This document shows, one piece after another, positions 23,461-35,808 of a DNA stretch of 64,000 nucleotides. Both the position numbers and the translations under genes were made by a program. Source of the stretch: Deinococcus sp. KSM4-11 (GTDB lineage Bacteria > Deinococcota > Deinococci > Deinococcales > Deinococcaceae); contig NZ_SSNX01000011.1 of assembly GCF_004801415.1 (NCBI RefSeq), positions 62,001 to 126,000 of the forward strand, read 5' to 3'. The notes under the pieces are model-generated. The model was not told where the DNA came from. It saw only the letters and a list, made by a program, of their open reading frames with translations, and did no database searches. Within the stretch, counting starts at the first letter, position 1; every line of letters starts with the position of its first letter.

Positions 23461-24816
23461 ATGACACCCTCGCCGCGGCCCGAGGCTTCAACCCGCCCCA
23501 CCATGAACGCCCGCCCAGGGCCGATCCGGCGCAGTCTGCGGTGGCTCGCCGTCGGCAGCGCGCTGCTCGCGGGTGTGAACGCCCTGGCCGCGCCCTCCTC
23601 GCCCGCACAGGCCCTCTACACGCGCGTGAACACCCTGATCCAGCAGCAGTACGGGGGGCTGTCCACGGTCGATCGTGCCGCCCTGACCCGTGAGTACCAG
23701 ACGCGTCTGGACGCCGTGTGTGCCGCCGAAGGTGCCGACTGCCCTGAGAGCAAGGCCTACCCGGTCGTGACAGCCGAGGTGACGGCCCTGGGCGACGACC
23801 ACAGTTATTTCATGACGCCTGACGACCTGAAGGACTTCGTGTCGCGCGCCACGGGCGGCACCCGGCGGCAGTTCGGCGTGAAGCTCGCCAGTCTGGACGG
23901 CGAGAACCGCGTGGTGACTGAAGTCGTGCCCGGCAGCGCCGCCGACACGGCCGGCCTGAAACGCGGCGACCTGCTCGTCACGCTGGACGGCAAGCCCTAC
24001 ACCTACGCGGGCCTGCGCGCCGCGCGGGATGCGGGCACGGCCATCACGCTGGGCCTGACTCGTGTGGGGCAGCCGGTCACCGTCAGCATCGCGTCCAGCG
24101 AGAGCAGCACCGAGGAACTGCCGCTCGTGCAGTACGTGCCCGCTCCGAGCGCCATGAACCCGCAGGCGGACGTGGCGGTTCTGCGTATCCCGACCTTCCT
24201 GTCCGGTGGGGGCGTCGCGCAGCGCGTGCACGACCTGGTGGGCGAGGCGCAGACGCACGGCGCGGCGGGCATGATCGTGGACCTGCGCGGCGATCCCGGC
24301 GGCAGCCTGAGCGAGTGCGACAGCGCGGTCAGCGCCTTCGTGCCCACCGTGATCCGCCTGGCCCGCTCGGCCGACGGGAACAGCCGCACGGTCGTGAGCC
24401 GGGGCACGCGCCTGGAAGACGGCATGCCCAGCGGCGGCGTGCGCCGCCCGCACCTGTGGACGGGGCCGCTAGCCGTGCTGGTCGACCAGGGCAGCGCGTC
24501 GTGCAGCGAGTTTTTCGCCTATGAAGTGCAGTACGCCGGGCGCGGGCCGATCATCGGGGAGAACACGGCGGGTGTGGGCAACACCGCGACCCGCGTGTTC
24601 GACGCGGGCGACGGCGGCCTGCAACTCACCATCCTGAATTACGCGAAACCCGATGGCACGCCGTACCCTGTACACGTCACTCCCAACCAGACCTTTGCGC
24701 AGGGGGAGGCGCAACTGCGCGACCTGACGCTCGGCAAGGACGACCTGCTCGAGGCGGGCTTGAAGGCCCTGACGAGCGCGCCCGTGCTGGGCAGCGATCC
24801 GTACCAGCTGCCCTGA
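23461..24816 (+). CDS. Exported S41-family protease with PDZ domain
   Basis: 451 residues. A signal peptide at ~20-43 (RRSLRWLAVGSALLAGVNALAA) is followed by a helical region, a PDZ domain (~135-205, with VVPGSAADTAGLKRGDLLVTLDG) and the S41 core. The nucleophile Ser lies in VDQGSASCSEFFA (~345). The Lys found in CtpA-type enzymes as GKG is absent: the matching segment reads GENTAGVGN, closer to the Tricorn/IRBP-like S41 branch. It probably acts in the periplasm on proteins or peptides. The gene has no obvious ribosome site, and TAGAGC lies six bases before the ATG. Confidence 0.85.
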   Translation: MTPSPRPEASTRPTMNARPGPIRRSLRWLAVGSALLAGVNALAAPSSPAQALYTRVNTLIQQQYGGLSTVDRAALTREYQTRLDAVCAAEGADCPESKAYPVVTAEVTALGDDHSYFMTPDDLKDFVSRATGGTRRQFGVKLASLDGENRVVTEVVPGSAADTAGLKRGDLLVTLDGKPYTYAGLRAARDAGTAITLGLTRVGQPVTVSIASSESSTEELPLVQYVPAPSAMNPQADVAVLRIPTFLSGGGVAQRVHDLVGEAQTHGAAGMIVDLRGDPGGSLSECDSAVSAFVPTVIRLARSADGNSRTVVSRGTRLEDGMPSGGVRRPHLWTGPLAVLVDQGSASCSEFFAYEVQYAGRGPIIGENTAGVGNTATRVFDAGDGGLQLTILNYAKPDGTPYPVHVTPNQTFAQGEAQLRDLTLGKDDLLEAGLKALTSAPVLGSDPYQLP

Positions 24817-24864
24817 CGGTGGCGAGCGGTTGAACGGATGTTTTCTTCAGACGGGGCTGTTCGG

Positions 24865-26082
24865 TCAGGCCCCGTCGCCCGGCTGCTCCAGGCCCCGCAG
24901 CGCCCAGCGCAGGCCGAGCGCGGTCGCCGCGCCGATCGCCGCCAGCGTAAGCCAGGGCAGGGCGGGAAGACCTATGCGCGCGCCCGCATCGACGAGCACG
25001 CCGCCCAGGGCGCTGCCAAGCGCGCCGCCCGCGCCGAGGCTGATGGCGCTGAACCCGAAGTAGCTGCCGACCAGGGCAGGCGGCGCGAAGCGGGCGGTGA
25101 GGGTCTGCTGGGCCGGGTACACCAGCATGGTGCCCAGCGAATACAGGGCCACGCAGGCCAGCAGGGCCGGGAAGGTCGTGGCCAGCGCCATGAGGCCCAG
25201 GCTCAGGCCGACCAGCGTGACGGCCGAGACGAGGGCGGCGCGCAGCGGGACATGCCGCTCCACGGCGCGCAGCAGTGGGTACTGCAGCAGCACCGCCAGC
25301 CCCGCCGAGAGGCCGTACAGCGGCACGGTGGCGTGCGGCCCGGCCAGGGCAATGGCCTTGAGCGTGACGGCCACGTTGATCTGCGTGCTCAGGATGAAAT
25401 TGCCGATCAGCACCAGCGTGAAGCGCCGGAAGGGCACGTCGGCCGCCGCCTGTGCCAGCCCCGCGAGGCTGCGGCCAGGAACGCGGGCGGGCCGCACATG
25501 CGGCAGCGTGACGGCCATCACGCCCGCCGCGAGCAGGTACACGCTGGCCGCCGCCAGGGCCGCCGCGCGGAAGCCCAGGCCCAGGAGCGCCGCGCCGATC
25601 AGCGGGCCGCCCAGCATGCCCAGGTTCCCGGCAATGCTGGTCAGGCTGAACATCCGCGCCCGCTGCTCGGGCCGCGTGACGGCCGTGATCGCGGCATTCT
25701 TCGGCGCATCGAACAGGCCGCCGCCGACGCCGGCCAGCAGCGCGGCGGCGAGCAGCACGCCGGGCGTCGTGGCGAAGCCCATCCACGCGAAGCCCAGGGT
25801 GCGCAGCAGGCACCCGGCGAGGATCAGCGGTTTCGGCCCCAGGTGGTCGGCCCACGCGCCGCCGAACACGGTCAGGCCCTGCTGGGCCAGCTGCCGCACC
25901 CCCAGGATCACGCCGATGGTCGCGGCGGGCCAGCCCAGGCCGCCCTGCGCGGATGCGCCGCTGAAGTGCACAGTGACCAGTGGGATCACGGCGAAGAAGC
26001 CGCCCCACATCAGGAAGTTGGCGCCGATCAGGCCCAGTTGCGCCGCGCTGGGGCGCAGGGAATCGGTGAAGGTGGCGGTCAC
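24865..26082 (-). CDS. MFS transporter (12-helix)
   Basis: 405 residues with about 12 hydrophobic segments. The MFS loop 2-3 signature is partly visible as GGAWADHLGPKPLI (~70). It resembles drug or metabolite exporters of the DHA type, but the substrate is unknown. The GTG start at 26082 is supported by TAGCCT (26090-26095) seven bases upstream; the frame is open for 74 more codons, but those encode a Pro/Arg-rich stretch unlike any transporter N-terminus. The gene is convergent with the S41 protease. Confidence 0.88.
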   Translation of the reverse strand: MTATFTDSLRPSAAQLGLIGANFLMWGGFFAVIPLVTVHFSGASAQGGLGWPAATIGVILGVRQLAQQGLTVFGGAWADHLGPKPLILAGCLLRTLGFAWMGFATTPGVLLAAALLAGVGGGLFDAPKNAAITAVTRPEQRARMFSLTSIAGNLGMLGGPLIGAALLGLGFRAAALAAASVYLLAAGVMAVTLPHVRPARVPGRSLAGLAQAAADVPFRRFTLVLIGNFILSTQINVAVTLKAIALAGPHATVPLYGLSAGLAVLLQYPLLRAVERHVPLRAALVSAVTLVGLSLGLMALATTFPALLACVALYSLGTMLVYPAQQTLTARFAPPALVGSYFGFSAISLGAGGALGSALGGVLVDAGARIGLPALPWLTLAAIGAATALGLRWALRGLEQPGDGA

Positions 26083-26162
26083 AGGCCGGAGGCTAGCGTG
26101 CCCCGGCCAGTCGGCGGCGCTGGGCGCTCCGCTGGGCGGGACAGGCAGGTCGCCGCGAGCAG

Positions 26163-28346
26163 TCAGCCGCCCACGTGCACCATCGGCCGGCGTCTGGCGT
26201 CGCGCTCGGCCACGCGCAGGATCTCGTGCGTCAGCGGCGGGATGTCGCCCTCGCCGGCCAGCAGGAAGCGCAGGGCGTTCGCCGCCGGACCCTTCTCGCT
26301 CCACTCGAAATATACGTGCGGGGGCTGTCCGGTCAGGTCGCGCACGTACAGCAGGACGGCAGCCAGCGTGTTCGGGACGCTGCTGCCCGCCGCCCGCAGA
26401 ATCGCGTGGGATCCCACACGCACGCCCGTGACCGGCACGGTGGCGCTGAAGTCGCTCGCGTCGTCAATGGCGACCTCGAGAAACAGCGCGACCTCGCCGG
26501 GCGAGAGGTGGTTGTCGAGCCGCACTTCCAGCGCCTTCTCGCGGTATTCCAAGTCGTCACCCTCGTTCAGGCGGTTGGCGATGAAGCGCACCGGCTGGCC
26601 CTGGGCCACCACGGCGTCCAGCATGGCTTTGGCGTCATCGTTCAACACGACGCGCTGCACGCGCAGTTCGGTCGAACGTGAGATGCGCGACCCGACGCTG
26701 ACGACCAGGATGCCCAGGATGAACATCGACGCGATCCACAGGCCCTCGGGGCGCTGCCGGACGGTCACGACGCTGGTGTACACGAAGATCGCGCTGACGA
26801 TCAGGAACGCGGCGGCCGGCACGCGGTGGCCCCGGCGCAGTTCGGTCAGGAACACGGCGATGGCCGCCGAGGTCATCAGGGCCAGCACCCCGGTCGCGTA
26901 CGCGCCCGCCTGCGCGTCCACGTCCGCGCGGAAGGCCAGCGTGACCAGCGCGCTGATCACCGTGAACAGCACGACCAGGGGCCGGGTGGCGCGCGCCCAG
27001 TCGGGGGCCATGCCGTAGCGGGGCAGGTAGCGCGGCACGATGTTCAGCAGGCCCGCCATGGCCGACGCCCCCGCGAACCACAGGATCAGGATGGTGGACG
27101 CGTCGTACAGCGTGCCGAAGGCCTCGCCGAAGCGGCTGTGCGCCAGGTACGCCAGCGCGCGCCCGTTCGCGTGGCCGGCGGGCGTGTCGACCCTGACCTG
27201 CGTGGTCGGGCCGCCGGGCGTGACCGTCACGAGGATGGGCAGCGGCCCGCCGACCGTCTGGGCCTGCATGGTGTACGTGCCGGTGGGCCCGACCGGCACC
27301 TTCAGCGCGTAGATCTCGCGCGGCCGGGTGGGGTTGTCCAGCGGCACGTTCACGACCGCCCGCCCGGCGGCCAGATCCGCCGTATTGACCTCGTGGCTCA
27401 CCGAGGTCGCCGCCCAGAATTCATGGCGGGGAATGAGCAGGGTCGTGACCAGCGACGAGCCGATCAGCATGACGCTCATGATCAGCGCGGCGGTGGTCAG
27501 CAGCTTGCGCGCGTTGCGGATGCGGCCGGTGGGCTGCGCCTGGGTGTCGGTGGCGTCACCCTTCACGAGGGGCATGACCACCACGCCCGTCTCGAAGCCG
27601 GACAGGCCCAGCGCCAGCGCGGGGAACACCAGCAGCGCCGCGCCCACGATGGCCAGCGGCGAGGCGTAGGCGTGCGTCAGCGCCGTCCACCAGTCGCCCA
27701 GCACGCCCGGGTGTGCCAGGACGTCCAGCACGCCGCGCCCGACCACGACCACGCTCAGGACCAGGTAGAGGGCCACGATGCCCACCGCGATGCCCACCGC
27801 CTCCTTGAAGCCCTTGAGGAACACGGCCGCCAGCAGCGCGATCAGCACCAGCGTGACGGGGATCTCCCGGCCGGACAGCGCGGCCTTCAGCAGGGGGTTT
27901 TCCACCAGGTGCGCCGAGGCGTCCGCCGCCGACAGCGTGATGGTGATCACGAAGCCGGTGGCGACGAAGCCGATCAGGGCCAGCACCAGCACCTTGCTGG
28001 GCCAGTAGTCCAGCAGGCGTTCCAGCATGGACAGGCTGCCGTCGCCGTGCGGACTTTCCTGCGCCACCCGGCGGTACATGGGCAGCGCCCCGAAGAGGGT
28101 CACCAGCACCAGCACCAGCGTGGCAATGGGCGACAAGGCCCCGGCCGCCAGCGCCGCGATCCCCGGCTGGTAGCCCAGCGTGGAGAAGTAATCCACGCCG
28201 GTCAGGCACATGACCTTCCACCACGGCTGCGTGTGGTGCTGCGCCGCGACCTCCCGCTCCGGTTCGTAGAAACCCTCCGGTTCAGGCTGGTTCGATTCCA
28301 GAAACCACGTCATGAACGGACTGCGCGCGGGGCGTACGGAGGACAT
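26163..28346 (-). CDS. Large APC-superfamily permease, KUP/KimA-like
   Basis: 727 residues. About 12 helices (~40-515) begin with [19 protein letters not shown] and the loop [13 protein letters not shown], which closely recall the KimA (YdaO) potassium importer and related APC permeases. A non-membrane insert of ~100 residues between helices 7 and 8 (~300-400) and a cytoplasmic C-terminal domain (~530-727) follow, comparable to the C-terminal domain of KUP/KimA. Potassium transport is inferred from this similarity and from the kdp operon 130 bases upstream; amino-acid transport remains possible. Leaderless-type start: TACACT (28353-28358), six bases before the ATG, so it has its own promoter. 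Confidence 0.75.
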   Translation of the reverse strand: MSSVRPARSPFMTWFLESNQPEPEGFYEPEREVAAQHHTQPWWKVMCLTGVDYFSTLGYQPGIAALAAGALSPIATLVLVLVTLFGALPMYRRVAQESPHGDGSLSMLERLLDYWPSKVLVLALIGFVATGFVITITLSAADASAHLVENPLLKAALSGREIPVTLVLIALLAAVFLKGFKEAVGIAVGIVALYLVLSVVVVGRGVLDVLAHPGVLGDWWTALTHAYASPLAIVGAALLVFPALALGLSGFETGVVVMPLVKGDATDTQAQPTGRIRNARKLLTTAALIMSVMLIGSSLVTTLLIPRHEFWAATSVSHEVNTADLAAGRAVVNVPLDNPTRPREIYALKVPVGPTGTYTMQAQTVGGPLPILVTVTPGGPTTQVRVDTPAGHANGRALAYLAHSRFGEAFGTLYDASTILILWFAGASAMAGLLNIVPRYLPRYGMAPDWARATRPLVVLFTVISALVTLAFRADVDAQAGAYATGVLALMTSAAIAVFLTELRRGHRVPAAAFLIVSAIFVYTSVVTVRQRPEGLWIASMFILGILVVSVGSRISRSTELRVQRVVLNDDAKAMLDAVVAQGQPVRFIANRLNEGDDLEYREKALEVRLDNHLSPGEVALFLEVAIDDASDFSATVPVTGVRVGSHAILRAAGSSVPNTLAAVLLYVRDLTGQPPHVYFEWSEKGPAANALRFLLAGEGDIPPLTHEILRVAERDARRRPMVHVGG

Positions 28347-28479
28347 TGCGGCAGTGTAACCCCCCTCTCACGCGCCTGCGCCACCGGACTCCACCGGATT
28401 TCTTGACCGACGCCTCGGCCGGCCGCTGCCAGGGTGTGGGCGACCTAGATGCCGAAGCAGTCAGGGCAGATCAGGCCGT

Positions 28480-29571
28480 TCAGTCCCGTCCGATCACGTG
28501 CACATCCACGTTCTGCGTGGCCTGGAGCACGTGCTTGATGATGTCGCCGCGCAGCAGTTCCAGCCAGCGCGAGCGGCTGGTCTCGCCCAGCACGATCTGC
28601 GTGGCGTTCACGCGGCGGGCGTATGCGACGAGGGTGTCGCCCACGCCCCCCTGCGGGTCGAGCACCTCGAAGGTGCCGCCTAGCGCTCCCGTGATCTCGC
28701 GGCAGGTGTCCAGCAGCCGTGCCTGATCCGGCGTCAGACGGGCGGAACGCACGGTGACGACGTGAAGTTCCGCATGCAGGCGCCCCGTGAACTGCCCACC
28801 CCGGCGGATCAGCCTCAGGGCCGTCTGCTCGGCGGCCACCGCCACCACCACGACCTCGTTCGCCCCCGGCTGGCCGTCCGGGGCCTCGGCCTCCACGGTC
28901 TGCGCCACGTGCCGCAGGGCGATCTCGCGCAGCGCCGTCAGGTTCGGCGTGGTGAAAAAATTCCCCAGCGCCTGCTCGATCTTCTCCGGCGCGTACACGT
29001 GCCCTTCCCGCAGACGATTCCGCAGATCCTCCGGGGGCAGGTCAATCAGGATCACCTCATCCGCATCCGCGAGCACATGATCCGGCACCCGCTCGCGCAC
29101 GCGCACCCCGGTCAGGCGGGCCACCATGTCGTTCAGCGATTCCAGGTGCTGCACGTTCATGGTGCTCAGCACGCTGATCCCGGCCTCCAGCAGGGTTTCG
29201 ACATCCTCCCAGCGCTTGCCGCGACCACTGCCCGGCGCGTTCGTGTGCGCCAGTTCATCCATCAGCACCACGTCCGGGCGCCGTGCGATCAGGCCGGGAA
29301 TGTCTGGCTCGGTCAGCACCATCTCGCCCCGCGGCAGGTTCAGGCGGGGAAAGACCGGCAGGCCCGCTGCGGCCGCCTGCGTCCCGGTTCGGCCGTGCGT
29401 TTCCAGCACGCCGATCAGGACGTCCTCGCCCCGGGCCTGGCGGTCGCGCAGGTCGTTCAGGGCACGCACGGTCTTGCCCACGCCCGCCGCCATGCCTAGG
29501 AAGATCCGGTGCGTGCCGCGCGGCGCGGCGTCCGGGGTCTTCTCTCGGGTCAGGCGGACGGGATCGGTCAT
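28480..29571 (-). CDS. kdpD: KdpD N-terminal sensor protein without kinase domain
   Basis: 363 residues containing only the cytoplasmic input part of KdpD. A KdpD N-terminal domain (~20-230) has Walker A GMAAGVGKT (~26-34) and Walker B-like VVLMDELAHTN. A USP-like domain (~235-363) ends in NVDVHVIGRD. The four membrane helices and the histidine-kinase domains of full KdpD are missing and no remnant follows. It lies four bases after kdpC, so it is part of the kdp operon. Short KdpDs are known in cyanobacteria and Deinococcus and may bind nucleotides or c-di-AMP through the USP domain. How it signals here is unclear. Confidence 0.9.
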   Translation of the reverse strand: MTDPVRLTREKTPDAAPRGTHRIFLGMAAGVGKTVRALNDLRDRQARGEDVLIGVLETHGRTGTQAAAAGLPVFPRLNLPRGEMVLTEPDIPGLIARRPDVVLMDELAHTNAPGSGRGKRWEDVETLLEAGISVLSTMNVQHLESLNDMVARLTGVRVRERVPDHVLADADEVILIDLPPEDLRNRLREGHVYAPEKIEQALGNFFTTPNLTALREIALRHVAQTVEAEAPDGQPGANEVVVVAVAAEQTALRLIRRGGQFTGRLHAELHVVTVRSARLTPDQARLLDTCREITGALGGTFEVLDPQGGVGDTLVAYARRVNATQIVLGETSRSRWLELLRGDIIKHVLQATQNVDVHVIGRD

Positions 29572-29575
29572 GGGC

Positions 29576-30204
29576 TTACTTCAGGCTGTCCAGCGCCAGG
29601 TTCACGCTCAATACGTTGACGCGTTCCTCGCCCAGGACGCCCAGGCTGCGACGGGTGATGTGCGCCCGGATGGTCGTCTCCACCTGCGCGGGCGTGAGGG
29701 TGCGGGCCGTCGCGATGCGCCCGACCTGTGCCAGGGCGCCGGCCACGCTGATGTCCGGGTCGAGGCCGCTGGCCGAGGCCGTGACCATGTCCACCGGCAC
29801 CGGCGCGGTGGCGCTCAGGCCATTCTCGGCGCGGAAGGCGGCCACGCGGGCCTTCACGGCGTCGCTGAGTTTGGCGTTGGTCGGCCCCCAGTTGCTGGCG
29901 CCGCTGTTCTCGGCGTTGTAGGGCTGCGGGCCGCTGCCGTCAGTTTTGTTGGTCTGGCTGGGCCGTCCGTGCAGGTACTTCGGTGCCGTGAAGTTCTGGC
30001 CGATCAGCGCGGAGCCGATCACCTTGCCGTTCTGGCGGATCAGGCTGCCGTGCGCCTGGGTGGGGAACAGGACGTTCCCGGCGAGCGTGGTCAGCAGAGG
30101 GTACGCGAGGCCGCAGATGAGTGTGAAAAGCACGGCGGCGATCACCGAGGAGAGCAGAACGCGGGCGATGGGCGTGGGAACGGGTTCGTTCAGGTTCGGG
30201 GTGG

Positions 30205-30208
<4 letters not shown>
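29576..30208 (-). CDS. kdpC: Potassium-transporting ATPase subunit C
   Basis: 210 residues with one N-terminal membrane helix (~12-35) and a periplasmic domain. Family motifs: GLAYPLLTT in the helix, [20 protein letters not shown] (~67-86), the [19 protein letters not shown] segment (~140-158) and RTLTPAQVE. KdpC links KdpA and KdpB in the KdpFABC complex and affects affinity. Start overlaps the kdpA stop by four bases. Confidence 0.95.
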
Positions 30209-31908
<1,700 letters not shown>

Positions 31909-31989
31909 CTAGAAGTCCTCCGGGCGGAGCAGGGAATATACGAGATACGCGCCGATCAGCAGCGACACGAGGGCCAGGAAGAGGATCAC
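31909..31989 (-). CDS. kdpF: KdpF, 26-residue subunit of the Kdp complex
   Basis: A single-helix peptide: GTG start at 31989, one hydrophobic segment and the characteristic end YSLLRPEDF before TAG, immediately followed by the kdpA ATG. KdpF stabilises KdpABC in the membrane. It is too short for standard gene calling, but its length, position and C-terminal motif are typical. The start overlaps the stop of the small ORF upstream by four bases (GTGA). Confidence 0.85.
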   Translation of the reverse strand: MILFLALVSLLIGAYLVYSLLRPEDF

Positions 31990-32066
31990 AGGCGTTCCAT
32001 GCCTTTCACGGCGAGCGCGATCAGGCCGAAGCAGACGAGGGTCAGCAGGATGAGCAGGATGTCCAT
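31986..32066 (-). CDS. 26-residue conserved membrane peptide between kdpB and kdpF
   Basis: ATG at 32066, ten bases after the kdpB stop, with GAGG eight bases upstream. It encodes one hydrophobic helix (ILLILLTLVCFGLIALAVKG) and ends MERL. I recall similar peptides ending in a G-x-ER-L pattern next to kdpF in other phyla; this should be checked. The stop overlaps the kdpF start, so it is translated with the operon. Probably a small membrane subunit or an aid to translation of kdpF; no function is established. Confidence 0.6.
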   Translation of the reverse strand: MDILLILLTLVCFGLIALAVKGMERL

Positions 32067-32076
32067 GAATATGTCC

Positions 32077-34113
32077 TCAGCCCAGCAGTGGGGCGATGAG
32101 CAGGTCGATGACCTTGATGGCGATGAAGGGCAGGATCAGGCCACCCAGGCCGTACACCAGCAGGTTGCGGCCCAGCAGCGAGGCGGCGCCCATGGGGCGG
32201 TAGGGCACGCCGCGCAGGGCGAGGGGAATCAGGGCGGGGATGATCAGGGCGTTGAAGACCACGGCGCTCAGCACGGCGCTGGTGGGGCTGTGCAGCCGCA
32301 TGACGTTCAGCACGCCCAGCGCCGGGTAAGCCGTGACGAACAGGGCGGGGAGGATCGCGAAGTACTTCGCGACATCGTTCGCGATCGAGAAGGTGGTCAG
32401 CGCCCCGCGCGTGATCAGCAGGCCCTTGCCGATCTCGACGACCTCCAGCAGCTTGGTGGGATCGCTGTCCAGGTCGACCATGTTCCCGGCCTCCTTGGCG
32501 GCCTGCGTGCCGGAATTCATGGCCAGACCCACGTCGGCCTGGGCCAACGCCGGAGCGTCGTTGGTGCCGTCGCCCATCATGGCGACGAGCTTGCCGCCCT
32601 GCTGCTCCTCCCGGATCATGGCCATCTTGTCTTCCGGGGTGGCCTCGGCCAGGAAGGAGTCCACGCCGGCTTCCCGGGCAATGGCCTCGGCGGTCAGGGG
32701 GTTGTCGCCGGTGATCATGACGGTCCGCAGGCCCATGCGGCGCAGCTGCGCGAAGCGTTCGCGGATGCCGGGCTTGATGATGTCCGACAGGGCCACGACG
32801 CCGAGCAGCCGGCCGTTCTCGAGGACGCTCAGGGGGGTCGCGCCGCCGCGTGACACCTGGTCGGTGATCGCGGCCAGTTCCGGCGGCACGCGCCCGCCGC
32901 GTTCCTGGGCCAGCGCGGCGATCCGGCTGCCCGCACCCTTGCGGATGCTGGTGTCCGCGAAGTCCAGGCCGCTCATGCGGGTCTGCGCGGTGAACTCCAC
33001 GAACTCGGCCCCCTGCGGCAGCGGGGCGTCCACGCCGCGCTCGCGGGCCAGGGCGACGATGCTCTTGCCCTCCGGTGTAGGGTCGGACAGACTGGACAGC
33101 AGGGCCGCGCGCATCAGGTCGTCCGGCGTGACGCCGGGCAGTGGATGGAAGTCGGTCGCCAGCCGGTTCCCGATGGTGATGGTGCCGGTCTTGTCGAGCA
33201 GCAACACATCCACGTCGCCCGCGACCTCGACGGCCTTGCCGCTCTTGGCGATCACGTTCGCCTGAAGCGCCCGGTCCATGCCCGCGATGCCGATGGCCGG
33301 CAGCAGGCCGCCGATGGTCGTGGGAATCAGGCACACCAGCAGCGCGACCAGCGTGACCGGCGCGGCGGGGGCTCCGGCGTAGAGCGTGAAGGGGTACAGC
33401 GTGACCACGGCCAGCAGGAACACCAGCGTCAGGCCGCTCAGCAGGATGCCCAGCGCGATCTCGTTCGGGGTCTTCTGGCGGCTGGCCCCCTCGACCAGGG
33501 CGATCATGCGGTCGAGGAAACTCTCGCCCGCGCCGCTGGTCACGCGGATCACGATGCGGTCGCTCAGAACGCGGGTGCCGCCGGTCACGCCGCTGTGGTC
33601 GGTGCCGGCCTCGCGGATCACGGGGGCGCTCTCGCCGGTGATGGCGCTCTCGTCCACGCTGGCCAGCCCCTCCACGATCTCGCCGTCGGCGGCGATCAGG
33701 TCGCCGGCCTCCGCGACGATCAGGTCACCCCGGACCAGCTGCGTGCCGGGCACGACCTCCTCCTGGCCGTTCACGATCCGGCGGGCCTTCACGTCCTCGC
33801 GGGCGGACCGCAGGGACGCGGCCTGCGCCTTGCCGCGCGCCTCGGCCAGCCCCTCGGCAAAATTGGCGAACAGAACAGTCAGCGCCAGCAGCAGCGTGAT
33901 GGCCAGCCCGTAGCCCCATGGCCGGCCCTGGAGGAGGCTCTGCCCGGTGAGGATCAGCGTGAGCACGGTGCCGACATAGACCACGAACATCACGGGGTTG
34001 CGGGCCTGGTCGCGCGGCGAGAGTTTGCGGAGGCTGGCCAGGGCCGCGCCGCGCAGCAGCACCGGCGCGAAGATGCCCTGCGGTTTCGGGGCGGTGGCGG
34101 GTGTGAAGGTCAT
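32077..34113 (-). CDS. kdpB: Potassium-transporting ATPase subunit B
   Basis: 678 residues, P-type ATPase catalytic subunit of KdpFABC, with seven membrane helices. Visible motifs: the actuator loop [10 protein letters not shown], the phosphorylation site [10 protein letters not shown] (Asp near 305), KGAGSRI (nucleotide-binding Lys), [10 protein letters not shown] and [12 protein letters not shown]. The ATG at 34113 gives the normal length; the open frame continues 362 codons upstream as antisense to the histidine kinase gene and is ignored. It is the first gene of the operon, which differs from the usual kdpFABC order where B follows A. Confidence 0.97.
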   Translation of the reverse strand: MTFTPATAPKPQGIFAPVLLRGAALASLRKLSPRDQARNPVMFVVYVGTVLTLILTGQSLLQGRPWGYGLAITLLLALTVLFANFAEGLAEARGKAQAASLRSAREDVKARRIVNGQEEVVPGTQLVRGDLIVAEAGDLIAADGEIVEGLASVDESAITGESAPVIREAGTDHSGVTGGTRVLSDRIVIRVTSGAGESFLDRMIALVEGASRQKTPNEIALGILLSGLTLVFLLAVVTLYPFTLYAGAPAAPVTLVALLVCLIPTTIGGLLPAIGIAGMDRALQANVIAKSGKAVEVAGDVDVLLLDKTGTITIGNRLATDFHPLPGVTPDDLMRAALLSSLSDPTPEGKSIVALARERGVDAPLPQGAEFVEFTAQTRMSGLDFADTSIRKGAGSRIAALAQERGGRVPPELAAITDQVSRGGATPLSVLENGRLLGVVALSDIIKPGIRERFAQLRRMGLRTVMITGDNPLTAEAIAREAGVDSFLAEATPEDKMAMIREEQQGGKLVAMMGDGTNDAPALAQADVGLAMNSGTQAAKEAGNMVDLDSDPTKLLEVVEIGKGLLITRGALTTFSIANDVAKYFAILPALFVTAYPALGVLNVMRLHSPTSAVLSAVVFNALIIPALIPLALRGVPYRPMGAASLLGRNLLVYGLGGLILPFIAIKVIDLLIAPLLG

Positions 34114-34257
34114 GGGAGGGATCCGGACAGGCTGGGGGTAGTCATGGCTGGTCGCATGCTCGGCCGCGCGCCGCGCCGCGCCCATCGGCCAGGTGGCGTC
34201 CGGGACTGGCCAGGTGGCCACTGGTCGCCGCGGAATCGGGCGGTACGCTGAGGAGCG

Positions 34258-35808
34258 ATGACCGAGCTGTGGCGCGCCCTCTTTCCATCCCTGCGTCTCC
34301 CGCTGGGCGAGGGCACCGTCTGGACGGTCGCCCTGACCCTGCTGCTGCTGGTGCTGGCCACCGATCTGCTCACTCCGTCGTCCGTGGTGGTGGGCACACT
34401 GCTGAGCGCGTCGGTGGCATTCGCGCTGCTGGGCGCCTCGGGGCGCGCGACATGGCCGCTGACGGGCCTGGGCGTGCTGGCGAACCTCGTGGCGGGCGTG
34501 CAGAACGGCCTGCGGGACGGCTGGGACAGCACGGATCTGCTGAACCGCGCGGTGAGCATCCTGACCGTGCTGCTGGTGGGCGTCCTGACGTGGCGGGCCA
34601 GACGGGCCAGCGAGCGCGCCGCGCAACTGCGCGAGGACGAATGGCAGCTGACCCGGGAACGCACCCTGCGGCAGCTCGCGCAGGACATGGGCGGCCCGCT
34701 GGGACAGGCGGAATTCGTGGAACGCGCCGCGCTGGCCCTGCTGCACCTGACCGGCGCCAGCAGCGTGGAGGTCGGAGCCGTCGACCGTGCCGTGCTGCGC
34801 GCCCCGCACGCGCTGGTGAGCGCGCCGGATCACGGGCCGGCAGGGTCGCGGCTGGGCCAGCGCCTGCCCCTGGAATTCCTGGCCCGGCCGTCCGGCGCAG
34901 CCGAGACACCCGCCCGCGAGGTCTGGGCGGTGGATGGCGGGAATATCTTCCTGGCGCGGCTGCGCCGCCCGGACAGCGGCGACCTGCTGATCATCCTGAC
35001 CGCGCCGACCACGCCGCCCGCGCTGACGGCCGAGGCCGCCCACGCCCTGCAACCCCTGCTGGAACGCACCGCCCTGCTCGACGACCTGCGCGAGAGCCGC
35101 GCGCAGCTGGCCGAGCGGGGGGAACTGCTGCGCGACCTCGTGTACGCCTTCTCGCACGACCTGCGCACGCCGCTGATGGCGAACGCCATGAACATGCACG
35201 CCGCCCTGCGCGGCGCGTACGGCCCGCTGCCCGACGACTACCGCGCCACCCTCGAGAACGGCATCCAGGCCAACGAGACGCTACTCGCCCTGGCCGAACA
35301 GCTGCTGCTGGTCGCAAAGTACGAGAGCGGCGAGGATCAGGACACCCCGGACGAGGGAGGGCGCGTGAACCTGCGGGACGTGGTGCTGGGCGTCGTGGGC
35401 GACCTGCGCACGCGGGCCGAGGAACGCCACGTGACCATCGAGACCGATCTGGAGGGTGCGGGCGTTGCCGGTCGGCGGCACGACCTGCGCCGCGCGGCGC
35501 AGAACCTGGTGGAGAACGCCGTGAAGTTCAGTCCGCCCGGCGGCACCGTGCGCGTCACCGTGCGCGCGGACGACGAGGCGACCCTGACCGTGCAGGACGA
35601 GGGGCCGGGAGTGCCCAGTAACGCGCAGGCGCGGCTGTTCCAGCGCTTCCACGCGGGCGGTGCGGGACGCGGCACCGGCCTGGGCCTGTACCTGACCCGC
35701 AAGATCGCCGAGGCCCACGGCGGCGCCGTGCGCTACGACCGCACGCCGCAGGCCCGCAGCGTGTTCACCCTCACCCTGCCCCTCGCGCCGGAGGCCGTCC
35801 ATGCCTGA
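34258..35808 (+). CDS. Membrane sensor histidine kinase
   Basis: 516 residues. Four or five N-terminal hydrophobic segments (~20-120), a coiled linker ([19 protein letters not shown]), a GAF-like middle domain (~140-275), a second coil, then the kinase: H-box FSHDLRTPL with phospho-acceptor His300, N-box [11 protein letters not shown]1 DEGPGVP and G2 GTGLGLYL. All catalytic motifs are intact. It overlaps the response regulator gene by eight bases. Divergent from kdpB across 144 bases, so it is a candidate for control of the kdp operon, whose KdpD lacks a kinase. TACGCT (34244-34249) lies eight bases before the ATG, with AGGAG in between. Confidence 0.9.
   Translation: MTELWRALFPSLRLPLGEGTVWTVALTLLLLVLATDLLTPSSVVVGTLLSASVAFALLGASGRATWPLTGLGVLANLVAGVQNGLRDGWDSTDLLNRAVSILTVLLVGVLTWRARRASERAAQLREDEWQLTRERTLRQLAQDMGGPLGQAEFVERAALALLHLTGASSVEVGAVDRAVLRAPHALVSAPDHGPAGSRLGQRLPLEFLARPSGAAETPAREVWAVDGGNIFLARLRRPDSGDLLIILTAPTTPPALTAEAAHALQPLLERTALLDDLRESRAQLAERGELLRDLVYAFSHDLRTPLMANAMNMHAALRGAYGPLPDDYRATLENGIQANETLLALAEQLLLVAKYESGEDQDTPDEGGRVNLRDVVLGVVGDLRTRAEERHVTIETDLEGAGVAGRRHDLRRAAQNLVENAVKFSPPGGTVRVTVRADDEATLTVQDEGPGVPSNAQARLFQRFHAGGAGRGTGLGLYLTRKIAEAHGGAVRYDRTPQARSVFTLTLPLAPEAVHA

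Noticed and set aside
34114..34257. c-di-AMP (ydaO-type) riboswitch before kdpB
   Set aside because: The interval is short and I see none of the conserved riboswitch motifs; it has room only for two divergent promoters.
34113..35199. N-terminal extension of kdpB of 362 codons
   Set aside because: It lies antisense to the histidine kinase gene and has no similarity to P-type ATPases.
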